Assembly: GCF_014805625.2 (NCBI RefSeq)
Contig: NW_023998416.1
Location: forward strand, 15,727,556 to 15,791,555
Direction of reading: 5' to 3'
Source: Glossina fuscipes
Taxonomy: Eukaryota; Arthropoda; Insecta; Diptera; Glossinidae
DNA: 64,000 nucleotides
Positions 37,570 through 50,169 of this stretch are shown piece by piece. The position numbers and the translations under genes are program-made. The notes under the pieces were generated by a model. It was given only the letters and a program-made list of their open reading frames with translations, ran no database searches and was not told the DNA's origin. Position 1 is the stretch's first letter. Each line of letters starts with the position of its first letter.

Positions 37570-38420
37570 CTACAACGATCTTATTAGATCAATACTGCCG
37601 ATCTTTCTTTTTTTATCAATTTTTTTAAGAAATTTCCAGAGTGGCTACTGCGTGCTGCGCTGACTTTAATACAGTGCCTTCCACAAGGCAAAGCATGCTA
37701 ATAATTCTCAATTTTTTTTAAGAATTTGATCAACTTTTATCGACAATTGGAAGACTTGAATGCGTTATGTCTTTAATATCGAAATTTCTAGCGAAACGAT
37801 TTTTTTTTAGAATTATAGCTTAGTGTTAAAGCGCAATTACCTTCACTTGCGTTAATAAATGTGATGTATGTGTTTGTTTTTAATTAGCCACGAATTTCCG
37901 GATATCACATCGCTTTAGTGTAACTTGGCACGATTAGTGTTACCAAATCCATCAAATAAAAAATTGCGAAAAAATGTTTTCCTTGACCTAACAAATCACA
38001 GGATTTTGTTCATATTAATGCCGTTTCGATTCTTCAGTCATACAGTTTGGAAAAAATATACAGTTTTGAAAACAGTGGATTTTTTAATTTCATTCATTTA
38101 CACAGAGTTGCCAATACAGTTTAAAAAATCGTACCAACAATATTTTAATGAAAGGAGAACGAAAGTCTGGCTATGTCTTGCATCGATAACCAAAGAAGAA
38201 GACTAATAGGTGCTTGTATCTACCTTGATCAGTGATTGGTGAATATAATAAAATAATGCGAAGTATCAATCAATGATTAAATTCGATCATTTTGATCTTT
38301 CTTAACATAAAAGAATAGTTTTCTACTATTCAATATTGTTGAGTTATTCAGATAGACGCTAATCATGGAACGCTCAAAATTGAATTTTCGATATTCATAA
38401 CTTTTATTGTTTGAGTTGAA
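37570..38420. other. Spacer between mariner relics B and C
   Basis: The plus-strand frame at 37925-38206 (93 codons) has a normal-looking composition (KLRKNVFLDLTNHRILFI) but no recognisable family. Part of this stretch may belong to the mariner insertions on either side. Confidence 0.4.
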
Positions 38421-38424
38421 GAAA

Positions 38425-39200
38425 TCTGTTGCCGAAGCCGATCAAACACTTTTACAAGCTTCACCAAATCCCAATTTTCGGTTTTGATTTCAAGGTCTGG
38501 AGGACCAAACAAAAGTTCAAACACAATGAACTGCAAAACTTATTGCACGAAAACCCAGCTTTCCACTTTCGAACAGCTCAGCAATTGATGAATCAACTTT
38601 TCCTAGACGATTACATGCGATGGAAGAGGTACTATTGACTGAAAATGCCATTCAACATTGGGGTTTCATTGCTTGACAGGCAAACCGAGAACAGTTTTCT
38701 GTAGTCTGACTGTAGACTGGCGATGAAAAACTGGGTCTACTTTGACAATCCCAGGCGCAAAAGGTCATGCGTTACTCCATGCGAGCCACTTACATCAACA
38801 GCGAAGTGTAGTGTGTTACGAGCTCTTAAAATCGGATGAAACTGTTGCTACAGATGTCTACCAACACCAATTGAACAAATTGAACGATGTATTGCTACTA
38901 AAAAGACCGGTTAACAGACGAAAGTCATTATTTCGCACGACAAAAATCGGCCACACGTTGTAAGGGTTGTCAAAGATAAACTTAAACACGCCCAGCAGAT
39001 CCAGCAACTTCCGGTTACCACTTGTTCAGATCGATCCAGCATGGTTTGGCTAGCATGTGATTTCAAAACAGTGCAGAAGGGCGAAAAGGGATCGACGATT
39101 GGATCGCTGTCAAACCAATATCGTTCTATCAACAAGATATACCCATGCTCCCAGAAAGATGGGAAAAGGCTCTAGAAAATGATGCAAAATATTTTAAATA
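38425..39200 (+). pseudogene. Decayed mariner relic C (mauritiana-like)
   Basis: Plus-strand frames give, in order: FKHNELQNLLHENPAFHFRT (N-terminal domain), GDEK followed after a frameshift by WVYFDNPRRKRS (first Asp at about 38722), VVCYELLKSDETVATDVYQH, ISHDKNRPHVVRVVKDKL (second Asp at 38939-38941), and a clean C-terminus IDDWIAVK ... LPERWEKALENDAKYFK ending in a stop. The region of the third Asp is unrecognisable. Block order and spacing fit one full-length insertion. Motifs such as YFDNPRRK and LPERWEK are closer to Mos1-type mariners than to the copies at 36-37 kb, so this is a separate lineage. Confidence 0.88.
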
Positions 39201-39204
39201 AAAT

Positions 39205-41585
39205 ATACACTGTACCAATTATCCTCAACAATTATCTTTTTCAAGTGAAAAATTGATCAAAATACGTGCAAACATCTATTATACACATTTGTAATCATCA
39301 TCAGTTACGTCCATCGATCCGCCACATGGTTTGGAGTCGGTTGTTGATTGCAAAAGTTAAGAAGGAATCGTGAAACACAGCGTAGCACATTTACCCTTGA
39401 TGGCGACAGATTAGGTTGATAACGAATCTGATAAGAAACACTTCTCGCCCTCTGCAAGAGAACGAATCTTGCGATCTTTCGTGTAAATATTTGTTCAGGC
39501 AAATGATTCGTTTTACTAATTGACAAGACACAATAACAAAAATATTTGACAATTCTTATATAATGGATTGAAAAGAACCTGTAGAGAATCTTTCCCGGGG
39601 TGTGCATAATTTTCTTTATTCGTTTTATAGTAAACTTCAGCTTTCTTCCTTGTGTAGACACTACCACATCTTTGAAATCGCAGAGGCAAAGAGAGAGAGA
39701 GAGAGGTGACCGTTGAACAAAAAAAAAATGTAAATATATATCGAATCTTTTTAAGAAGTTTTCACGTTAAACTCTCAAGTCGATCTTTTCTTCGATATAA
39801 AATAAATTATATATTAGCGTAAAAAAAAAGTATCAATCACTTTAAACGGAAAGCTCAAAATTTATACATTTAGGTGACATTTAAAGAAATTTCATCATCA
39901 ATTTTATATATTCATCTTACCATCCATCATTTACTGAAAAGTTTTCAACTTTTATAAAACTTAACTTATTCTACAGTATATTATAACTCTCTTGAATTGA
40001 ATGGAATGGATTTTCTCTCTCACAAAAGCGTAACTAAAAAAGGCAGCAAAGTTGAGAACAAAAGCAAATGAAATAAGACAATATATTGCCCCGTACGGGG
40101 GAAGAGCAAAAAAAAGTTGAGAAGGAGTCAATGCACTCTTAAATATATTCATGATGATCTTGAATTTAACAATTTAATATGCCAAGCATAGCATGTGATG
40201 TCAATAGCGGCAAACAAGAAGTCATCCGAACGATCACCCGACGAACACACACACACACACACAAGTTCACTCAACAACAATCAAAAGAAGAAACAAAGAC
40301 ACTATTAACCAAAATAGCTAAACAAACAACCAACATCACCACCTAAAATAATAATGTTTTGTGTTCAAAAAAAAAAGAAAAAAAAAGATGATAACAATAA
40401 ATATAATTAAAATATCAACTAACAAAGTCAATTTTACTATTAACACATTTTACTTGGAATTTTCTTATTGCTTACCATTCGAAGTAAATATTTGGAACTA
40501 ACTAACGTCTCTTCTGCACACACCAACTGTACATTCTCACCAACACTATAGTTCAGATGCTTCGAACCGCCATTACAATTAGATTATCATTGATTATTTG
40601 CAAGTGCCTTTTGGCTTTTCTGTGACCTTTTTTTCCTTTTTTCTGCTTTACTTGATTTTCGTAATATAAACTAAAATAGAATCCAAAGATCTTCTATAGA
40701 GAAACCATTTTAAACCGACCTATTGTGACTGTTTGAGGATATTGGACGGCTCAACAGACTGATTAGGGTAATTTTTACATGAGTAGAAATTGAAAACTTT
40801 ATTGAACTTTGAACTCGAAAGCCTTGTGCTGTTAGCGATGGCAATCTTTGCAGACAACGATTGTATGCATGTCATAAAATCACACTTCGAAGAAGATCGA
40901 TTTCATATCCAAAAATTATCGATTTCTAGCTAGAGGTTAGGGATGGGAGGAAGGCTGATTTCTATATATTGCTTCTAAAGTTGCTTGTGCTGATTGAATT
41001 AAAAGCTCATAATATCCGCTTGATGCCATTGATTTGCTTACCTAGAAGTGGCATATCCTTCTTTAAAAGCAAACGTAATGACTTATACTGTGGGACGGGG
41101 GTATTATTATGATAACAAGAAACCTTAATTTCGATTTATTTCAATCGGTGAAATTTATTAATATACGAGACGTATGCCGTTCGAGACGCAGCCTTTGATT
41201 GCAAACTTGTACCGTCAGCAACAATCTACTTCACTTATTAAGTTTTCGCATGACTGCGAGTATTTTGACAATTTCACCAATACGATCAGGCTATAGCGCT
41301 TTCAATTTCACATCAATCGTAAACTTGTCTATCGCTCTTTCTTAATGGTAACACAACAGGGTTGAACATGTCATCCGTTTGAAGAATTTTAAGAAAACTA
41401 ACGCCCAATAAAATAATTATTTACTTCTGTCGAATTGACTGCAGTCCCCTATTTTTAATTGCGCAGACTACCAGGTTGAGGTACTAATCCTACCCGTTCA
41501 CTTGTAGTAAAACAACTAAAGCGAGTCTTCGAGATATTGTCAGTATCTTCTCTACATGTTGTTGATTGGCCAAAACATTGCAAGT
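39205..41585. other. Non-coding, one weak exon-like stretch
   Basis: A 120-codon minus-strand frame at 39305-39667 contains an acceptor-like TTCTCTTGCAG and, about 56 bases on, a donor-like AAGGTAAAT. I recognise no protein. CA and GA repeats occur at 40.25 and 39.69 kb. Confidence 0.4.
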
Positions 41586-41589
41586 TGCC

Positions 41590-42960
41590 TAATCTTATCT
41601 AATATCTGATGTAAAATATGGAAAAACCAAACTCTACACCAATCTTTTTGACAAAGCGAATTCGAAACAAATAGGAAAACTACTCGTAATCAGAAGGTGA
41701 TGGTAATAACCCTGATAAGGCGAACGCAAATGCGTTTAATAAGTTCATCGTCTTAAATCAACTAAAGGTCATATGTTCAATAACGTTATAGCCACAGTAA
41801 AATATTGCCGAAAATTATAATGCAGAGTAAAAAAGTGCTCTTCGAAAAATGACCTAATGTCCCTTATACTTGTTAATTTGGTCTTTCCTTATACACGAAC
41901 TATGTCTTATTAAGACCATACAAGCTTCTTATAAATTTTCTAATTCATAAAAAATATATCAATATTTTGTTTCACCGGAGATGCATATTCTCATGGAACA
42001 AATTGATTCATTGCATCATTCATAAGTTGGTTTTCACTCAAACCATAAAAGCTTCGATTCAAAACTTTGACTGTGTGAAAAATCCTATTCTCTTGTTGTG
42101 CAGACAAGTTTATGGAAGAATGATTTAAATTCCTCTCTTGTGATTGGACTGTATTTGTCGTAATTAATTATTGAATCATCTTTCTGACTCTGTTAATAGA
42201 GATTGTAAATTGTTTGCTAGACGATCTTGGCCTTGGTCTTAAACTTGGCCTTTTTGATTGCAGTAAAGCAAACGATATTCCTGGGTTCGAAAGCTAAATT
42301 AAAGAAGCACGTGTTAGTGGCCCAAACTTGGCTTGTTCCTTCAATGGTTATTACAAATAACAAAGAATTCTACTGATTTTGTAGAGTTAGTGCAATCTTG
42401 AATTCTCATTGAGAGTAGTTCCATAAAAACATATATAATTCGAAAAGTTGTGTTTGGCCCTACAAGTTAAATATGCTATTGCACATTTTCAGATCATGCC
42501 GGATGTCATCTAGATTACTGCATTGAAATTGTTTCCTGCTGGTTGAGCTATAACTTGGATAAGCTTAAACTTCTTACTTGTAATGACAAACTTAGAGATC
42601 AGATTTCTTCTGTCCACGTTCACGTCTTTTTTAAAATCAGTTTCTAGCCAAAATTCAGACTATCTATCTCTTTTTACAAAACCAGTCGGTCGCAACTTCT
42701 TAACAAAACTTCCATGACCGTATAGGAACATTTTTATATCTCACTCCTTTTGATATTGTCTTCCTGGCATTGCAAACTTTAAAATCCTTTGATGACCGCA
42801 CAAATATATTTTTAAAAGAAGATTCGCTTAATTTTTCAATTCGTACACCCCTTAGTAGACGCAGATTGTAATTGTGGTGATGTCTAGAGCAACTTAATAA
42901 CTTAAGCATGCTTTCAGTCTAATTGCACTTACGTGTTCAATTTAGTATTCTTACGCATTC
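41590..42960 (+). pseudogene. Strongly degraded non-LTR reverse transcriptase relic
   Basis: Scattered plus-strand blocks match a jockey-like ORF2 in correct order: ANANAFNKFI near 41722, EQIDSLHHS followed by VGFHSNHKS near 42000-42050 (usual form GFRxxHST), LFDCSKANDIP near 42250 (usual FDFSKAFDTIP), TDFVELVQS near 42375, and HLDYCIEI ... YNLDKLKLL near 42510-42570 (usual SHLxYxIxxW). Stops and frameshifts separate every block, and the palm motif YxDD is missing, apparently through an internal deletion. It ends about 100 bp from the Polr2C 3' end. Identification rests on block order rather than a continuous frame. Confidence 0.6.
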
Positions 42961-43089
42961 TCCATGATGACTGACAAATTGGCCTATGGCTTCATGTAAT
43001 AGTTAAACAAATGAATAAATGAAATAAATTAAATAAAAAAAAAAAGAAAAAAAAAAACAAAAAGAGTTTAAGATAAGACGACCTCAGAT

Positions 43090-43095
43090 TTTATT
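43090..43095 (-). terminator. Polyadenylation signal of Polr2C
   Basis: On the minus strand the hexamer AATAAA sits about 10 bases after the Polr2C stop codon, which implies a very short 3' UTR. A canonical signal this close to an intact stop supports expression. The cleavage site itself cannot be seen from sequence. Confidence 0.65.
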
Positions 43096-43104
43096 TCATT
43101 TCTC

Positions 43105-43905
43105 CTATACAGCTAAAGCATCATAATTTTCGCAGCTGAGTTGCGTTTGTAGATTTGATAATTTATTCTTCAACGCTTGCACCCCCATTATAATGATGTT
43201 CTCTGGTGTCAATGCCCCTGACGTTTCAATATTGAAAAAAAATTTGTTTGGCTCACTTTCCCAGTCATAAGGCGCCTCAGCTTTATCATCGTCCAGTTTG
43301 GAATGTTCACTTTTCGGCCATTCATCTGGTTTAGGAAACAAGGTATGACGTAATGCATTATCAGGATCATATTCGAAAGACACGCCGGCCGTGGGATTCC
43401 ATTTAGCGTGCTCTTTGCCAAATCCCTTCTTAGCGTAAGCGCGCAATTTCAATTCCTGACCTTTGCGCAATTTCACTATCAAAATATCGTCTTCATCATC
43501 TTGAACTCTGGCTACTGCCGGTACAACTTTCGGATCGCTCGACTTTAAGTCAGCTGTTGTTACAAGTTTGGTCTCATCTTCAGCGCATTTTACATGCAAA
43601 TCGAACTGCACACTGCACTCGGCGCAAAAATCTGAACACAAACATTCACGTGTAAAGTGCAAACGTGCTACCGTATGATCAGAAATTAGTGGAATTAGTC
43701 CGAGACGATGAGCTATGAATTCGTCAGCCAAAACAGTGGTATTAATTTCTAATTGCACCCAATCGATGGCCAAAGTAGGTGTTTCAGCTATAAAAACACG
43801 GCGTAAGCTATTGGCTACACTTAGATCGGTGTCTTCCAATATAAATTTCACATTTTGATTAGTTAATTCGGTAATACTTAAAAGAGGTTGGTTCGCGTAA
43901 GGCAT
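43105..43905 (-). CDS. Polr2C: RNA polymerase II subunit RPB3 (Polr2C / RpII33)
   Basis: This gene encodes the third-largest RNA polymerase II subunit. It is the alpha-like partner that pairs with RPB11 to start assembly of the nuclear enzyme. The 266-residue frame is uninterrupted and close to the usual ~275 residues, so it appears complete. The alpha-motif ([18 protein letters not shown], near residues 32-49) is followed by [12 protein letters not shown] and by the zinc-binding cluster [10 protein letters not shown] with Cys at about 88, 90, 94 and 97. [13 protein letters not shown] motif lies near residue 160, and a helical dimerisation tail ([15 protein letters not shown]) lies near the C-terminus. 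The first Met (MPYANQP) starts right before the conserved domain and follows an A-rich leader, so I take it as the start. There are no introns. An A-rich tract at 43030-43060 lies on the wrong strand to be a retrocopy tail. No other active gene is visible nearby; a decayed retroelement lies just downstream. Confidence 0.97.
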   Translation of the reverse strand: MPYANQPLLSITELTNQNVKFILEDTDLSVANSLRRVFIAETPTLAIDWVQLEINTTVLADEFIAHRLGLIPLISDHTVARLHFTRECLCSDFCAECSVQFDLHVKCAEDETKLVTTADLKSSDPKVVPAVARVQDDEDDILIVKLRKGQELKLRAYAKKGFGKEHAKWNPTAGVSFEYDPDNALRHTLFPKPDEWPKSEHSKLDDDKAEAPYDWESEPNKFFFNIETSGALTPENIIIMGVQALKNKLSNLQTQLSCENYDALAV

Positions 43906-44060
43906 TTTTGTTTAAATTGCCCTTTCATTTATGTTTTTCAGAAGTGATTTGAAGGACGAACAACGGAAGTACAAACCAAAGTTAACTAACCCTACCAGAT
44001 CTTAATACTGCCTAATGACACTAGATAGATATCGACAAAAAGAGAGCGAAATTATTTTGT
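43906..44060 (-). promoter_or_regulatory. Presumed 5' flank and promoter of Polr2C
   Basis: This is the region immediately upstream of the Polr2C start on the minus strand. It has no obvious TATA box, as expected for a housekeeping fly gene. A GATATCGAC sequence near 44025-44034 is one or two bases away from the DRE motif TATCGATA used by housekeeping promoters in Drosophila. The promoter assignment is positional inference. Confidence 0.3.
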
Positions 44061-44064
44061 CCTA

Positions 44065-47000
44065 CAATGAAGTGCGAACTGTTATACTAAATGAAGAAGA
44101 CAAGTTATAGTAAAATAGGTCTGGCAACAAATATACTGAACGGATAGGCATAATATAAGGTAATGCACTTATAATCGTATAACAAACGCGTACGCATACC
44201 TTAGAGTCATTAATTTAGATTTATTATTTGACACGGCGCTTAGAGAGAGAGAGAGAATCGAAAATTTTGATTTTCGAAAGAAACTTTTTTTATTAATTAT
44301 ATTGCTATATGATACCTAAATATTATGGTTTTTGGTAAGGGCTTGTACAACTGAAGGCATTACTTGATAAGGACTCATACCATCGAAAACATAAATACGC
44401 CTTCATGTCCCTACTATTGTTGTGTCCATCTCTATGGTGTACAACTGGAGGAAATTCTCCCAGTGCTGTTTCGATTTCTTTATAAAGAAAAAAAAAAAAA
44501 AAATCAATTTGGCCATATTCGGGAAATTTGGAAGCAAACTAGGCAACAAGATTGACTTCAAAGTTTACGTTTTATCACCACATGTCTATTAGCAGTGATA
44601 TGTTGATTACTTTTCAACATCTCGTTATCAACGACATTTTCTCAATATCTTCCGACGACATTTTCTCATATATCTGTTGTCCCCTTTTTTCTCAATATCT
44701 TCCAATCATCACCTGTTGTCCCGTTGTTGCTCATGTTATGTTTCAAAAAGTCAGGCAATAGCAATATTTACATGATCCAAGACCATTGTCAAATGAATCA
44801 GCACAACATAATGAACTACGCACTCAGGGGATACACAAATATTTTTACAATTTTTACAAATCACTCCACTGTAAGGACGAGGAGAGCGACAACTCGCAGC
44901 CATTGCTGTCTACTCCATGAAAATTGCTTAGGATATTTCATCTCTTTGCCCTTCCAAGTTGATTAACACAAGAGATCTCTTGAATGAATCAATTATTTGT
45001 TCGGATATTAAGGTTTATGCAAAATTACTGTAAATTACAAGAATGTTTTGTTAATGACACTTTTGCTTTCGTCACGCAACAAAAATAAGAAAACATAATA
45101 AAAGAGTCGTTAAAAATGTTCGCATAAAAAGTAATTCCAATGTGGTAAAGCAAAAAGCTTATACCACTTCAATACTTTAAAGAATATAATAACGTCGTCT
45201 CCTTTACGATGTTTGTTGGAGCGATTCGCAACTATTGACCAGCAATTTATTCTATATGTTACAGAGTCATACTTTAGGCAAATTATATATGCTTGCGGAA
45301 AAATACAGGCAAATAAATATATAAAGCGCGTATAAGCGCATGTAAGCACGTAGACTTAGAATCGTGCAATAAAAAAAAAAAAAATGAAAAGCATTCAAGA
45401 AAGTCGCAGTAATAACTAAACGAACTACGATCGAATGATATATAAATAAGAACAAGTTCAACCATTTCTTTGTGAGTAGTGAATGAATGAACGAATAAGT
45501 GTATGTAAGTAGTAAGTGCTTAAACGGAATAAGAAAAAGTATAAAAAAAAAAAAAAAGTACATTTATACAACAACAAAGAAAGAGCACTTTAATGAGCCC
45601 TTCACTTGACTTGACTTGAAAATAAAGCAAAATGAAGAAATACATAGTAGTAACAGAACAGAAGAAATAAGAAAGAAGAAAAGAACAAAGAACCAAAAGC
45701 AAAAATCTACAAAATGTTCCGCATGGTTTACGAAACGGGGAAAAATATCAACATAGCTGTAGCCGAATTGCCAGCCAGCGTTTATGCTTGCTCTTGATAA
45801 AAACTGACAGATATGCTTTATATTGAAATTATTTATTTTTCGAATCGATTTTTCCTGCTTTTCTTAATAATTGACAACTATATATATCTGTATGTATATA
45901 TATATATATTTATATCAGATAAGAATTATTACTTTTTTCAAATTGTTGTTAATTGCGAGAACACAGATAATAAAAATGGTAAGGAAACTGTGTTTAAAGC
46001 TAAGTTAAAATTAAGTGCTGAAACGAAATGTTAAACGTGGAATGACAAAAATAAAATATACCGCACACGTTTGAGCGGTGAGTATAATGTACCTGTATAT
46101 ATGTATATATATAAAGAAGAGAATAAATGTCTGCGTTTTTATACTCATATCTTCCACATCACTACGAATTCTCGCTAACGATGTTTTTTTTGTGCTCCTC
46201 TTGTTTAATTATAATTCACGTCGGTACCATTTTAAACTGAAGGTCATACATATCATCAGTTGTGAAACCAAAAAACTGAAAAAGGGGCATCTTTACCTTT
46301 GGAGGTATGTTCTAGTAGCCCTTTACAATATGGGATATGGGATGAGATATTTTCATATATAGGTACAACTCAGTTAAAACACTAATCACTAGAGCGCCTC
46401 CAGAGATTTACATTGACCTATGATCGTTTTTCCTGAAATCTTAAATCACTTTGTGTTTGTAATGATATAAATATGTACGTACAAGCATACCTATGTACAA
46501 CTTGTATTAACTTCTCTCCGCTTTGTTCTCCAAAAGGTGGTGCCAGAAAAATATATCCGTAAGCATTGTGGATCAATGTGATTACACTTTCGCCGGCCTC
46601 TCAGACTGTTAACATGACCATTAAGATTTCTAATCTGTAGGGAGCCAACTTGTATGATCCCTTTCGCTTCTACTGATTAAGGTTAAAAAGCCGCCTAAAC
46701 CGAGTTTGTAAGTGTATGGTATTTGATAGGAGAAAGTAACCATAGTCGAAATTTATCATATAGCAGGTCGCAAATATTCAGGTAGCAGCACTTCAAAAAG
46801 TCCATCGAACTTGGAGCGGAAATTTCAATAACGAAAAATTTCAAACCCTTCAAACCCTTTTTTTGACACCTCCACAAGCGGAAAATTGACTATACTCTTG
46901 CGAACTGCAGCTGGACGCAATTAGCTGGGGCCGGTTTATAGCAGTCGATATCGAGTAAGTGCTGATTATCAACTCGGTGTAACAAGATTGTGTCTATTCG

Positions 47001-49602
47001 ATAAACCCACCTTCGCCCGCCCTTCCAATTTTTGAATTTAATATAACGAGAGAGCACTGAGAAATACTTTAGGATCAAAATAGTTTTTATTTAAATTTTT
47101 AATTGCGTTACTATCAATTATTCCAAATAATGTTGACTCTGAATATATATACATATATATTGTATATATATATATTTTACGATCTTTGCCTAATAGGTAT
47201 TTCTATCTGTGAAAATTATTTAATGGCACCGGCGTGTCACGCATAAGAAAATTGGATAAATCAGTTCCCGGTAATTGGCAAGAATCAATTATTTTGCTAA
47301 ATCGAACTAAGAACCGATTACTAAAACGAAAACGCATTAAACAAAGCGGTGCCATATTTAGAATGTTTGCGGTGATTTTATAAGATCTTAAGTTTGCTTT
47401 TGCGAGGATGTACGTGATAATCATATAATAAAAAATTCGCCTGAGCCGACTAAAACTTTTGTTTTTTTTTTTTTTCTTCCATGAACAATAAAAAAATGCA
47501 TGAATAAAAGAATGCTTTGTGTCAGTGGATTTAAACATTTCACTCCACTACGTCTCCTCCGGCGAAGAAAAAATTACCGTTAATTTTGTTGTTTCCAAAG
47601 AAACATTAATTCTGCGGGACTACGCAGAGACAAGGCGGCAAGTCAAAAGGCATTTTATCTTGTGCGGTTTGCCGAACTAAATAACTCTGCTGTGTAATAA
47701 AAGTGGTATCGAAGCATCTTATGACTATTCCTTCGGAACACTGAAGTTGATACAAGATCAAAGTAACTATAGGAAGAATACACATTGTTTATCTTAATGG
47801 CTAACGACCGATCGTAATGCCAGAATGTACCCTAAGTTTTTCAGAGAGAGTGAGCGCTCTACATGTACCGATTTATATTAAATGATGTCCATGACTCATT
47901 CTATTCGATAATAAATAAGCCGAAAAAAATTTTTGGGGAAATCTTAGGAACGTTTGTGCGTTTTCTCCCAAGTAAATTACTAATGACAACAATCTGATCA
48001 GTAAATTGAAAGTCGAGTTAGATCAACACATTTCATTATCAGTTCTAAGTTACTTGAACGAGAATTAACAGTAGACAGTCGCTATAGACCGAAAGAATCA
48101 ATAAAGACCACCCTGATTGGGAATGCATTTACATCGTGAAGGCTTCAACGCACATTGAGTGATTGCTGCACGGATATGAATAAATCCTCCTCGCTAGAAA
48201 AAGAACAATACTGTGATCAAAAATTAAGATCAATATTCAGAAATCTGCTTTCAATTTTTACTACGCGTGATCTTGTTGAGCAAAAAGGTCATGAAAAGCA
48301 TTATTATAGGAGATGGAATTTGAATCTACGCATACGACCCGGAAACAACCGATCAATCAGGCGAAAGTCAATTAAAGCGATAAAAGGCAATAAAGTTGAT
48401 TTGGAGAAAAAAGAAAAAAATGAAATTCGTCTTATTTTTCGATCACTTTAGTTTGTTAATTGCTTAACCATCATATAAAATGGGAATTTTAATTAGTTTC
48501 CAAGAAACGATCTTGATTTTAACATGACATCATATTTTTCATATTAACTGGAAAAAAAACTAGAAATTAGTAGCCAAACTCATCTATGTCTTAAGAAATG
48601 GAAATAAAGCGCTAAAAATAAATAAAAACCCTGACCTTGCAAAGCATTTGTGAAATGTGCTTGACAAGTTCAATGAGACTACTCACGCACGCAGACCACC
48701 AACCAACCAATTGTAACAGCAACGATAAGAGCGCAACAGTAAAAATAATAATATATAAAAAAAAAATATGTATACATATGTATGTACATATACATATATA
48801 TATACATGTACAAACAACACAATAATGATGTTCATTATGACAATGATGAAAATTAATAAAAATTATCAAGTACACTAGTAGTATACACAACAACAACAAC
48901 AGTAATGCAAAAAAAGACAGAGCCGATAACAGTGGCAATATGTTAACAAATAACAATACAAATAATTCCATAAAATTTATTATTAAAATAAGAGCACAGG
49001 TTTAAACGGGCCAAGCGAACACGAGCACATCAATACAAAACCCCAAGTGTGTAAGCAAAATATGAATTAAATGACGCCTAACCTAAAAAAAAAAAAAAAA
49101 AAAAAAAATAAGAAAAAAGAATGGAAGGCATGAACGAAATTTTTAATTATTGCGGTGCTTAACTTAACCGGAAGCAAACTCCAGTCAGCTTAGCAAAGCA
49201 TATATATACATATATATATGATATTTTAATTCTTATTTGGTATGAGTGAGGGGGGGGGCGCTTTTATAAAGGAATCTTGAAAAGCAAGCGTATTGTTGAA
49301 CAGTCATCCTCTTAAGTTGCTTTTGTATAAAAATTCAATTAAAGACGACAAAACCATAAAACTCACTCTTTAATAATTATGAATTCTATGGAAAAAGTCA
49401 ATGGCAGAAAGAACTGGGCAAGTCAAGAAACATTGAACTCTGTTTTCTTATTCATATGGCGGCTGATTGCTAGCGTAGTAGTAGAAATAATAATTTTCGA
49501 AAGCTAAAACGAATTTTAACGAATCCAAATCTTAGTTTGTAACTTCTTTCCTTTCTATTCTTGTCGAAGGGCTTACAATTTAAACGTGACGGTATCGTTA
49601 AA

Positions 49603-49634
<32 letters not shown>

Positions 49635-50020
49635 GAAAACATCACATAACATCGACAATTACAAGCAAATAACAGAAGAGCAACAACATCATAAATAATT
49701 AAGAACGAGCATTGACCTTCAATGAATAAGCCAAAAAGAAAAAAATTATGTATGTGCAGCTTAGACCGAAGCTTTTTGTAATAATCAACTTTTTTCTTTT
49801 TTTCCTTTTCTTTTTTTTTTAATAATGAATGCGTTATTCACTATTTTCTTTTTATTATTTTTCAATTACAATTTTGCATTTAAAATATATGAGAACGTTT
49901 TGAGATCGTTACGCATCTATCCGTCAAATACCTCACAAGCAAACTCCTAACAAGAATCTTGACCCTTTGCAGTCATAATTTTATTTTTCTTCTAACTACA
50001 ACTGACTTTTCAATTCATTT
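44065..50020. other. Non-coding upstream of Polr2C
   Basis: There are short internal repeats near 44630-44720 (TTTTCTCAATATCTTCC and CTGTTGTCCC, each twice). Frames at 47203-47538 (minus) and 48155-48451 (plus) have fair composition but no recognisable domains. Otherwise TA/TATG runs and homopolymers. Confidence 0.5.
49602..49634 (+). repeat. AAT trinucleotide repeat
   Basis: About eleven AAT units. Confidence 0.9.
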
Positions 50021-50022
50021 GC

Positions 50023-50165
50023 AAAACAAGTCAAAGCACTATAGTGAAGCATGGCTCACCATTAAATACTCTCTGCATTACTGTACAGTATTCGTATTAC
50101 GACTTTTCGAAATAAAATTTTGTATGGGATATGGCCGAAAAAATGTTGTACAGGTAATCCCAGGA
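50023..50165 (+). repeat. Dispersed repeat family, copy 3 (5' part)
   Basis: This copy shares with the 57.75 kb copy AAAACAAG, CACTATAGTGA, CACCATTAAATAC, CGACTTTTCGAAATAA and TGGCCGAAAAAATG. The 3' half with the GACAGACGGACA tract is missing or replaced. It is the best conserved 5' partner for comparison. Confidence 0.7.
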
Positions 50166-50169
50166 CGTG

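Noticed and set aside
38911..39135. 74-codon minus-strand frame
   Set aside because: It is antisense to the mariner relic C and has no independent support.
43030..43060. A-rich tract downstream of Polr2C as evidence of a retrocopy
   Set aside because: The A run is on the plus strand; a retrocopy of this minus-strand gene would leave T on the plus strand.
49080..49110. Poly(A) runs as tails of LINE or SINE insertions
   Set aside because: Poly(A) and poly(T) runs are frequent throughout and most have no recognisable element upstream, so they were treated as simple repeats.
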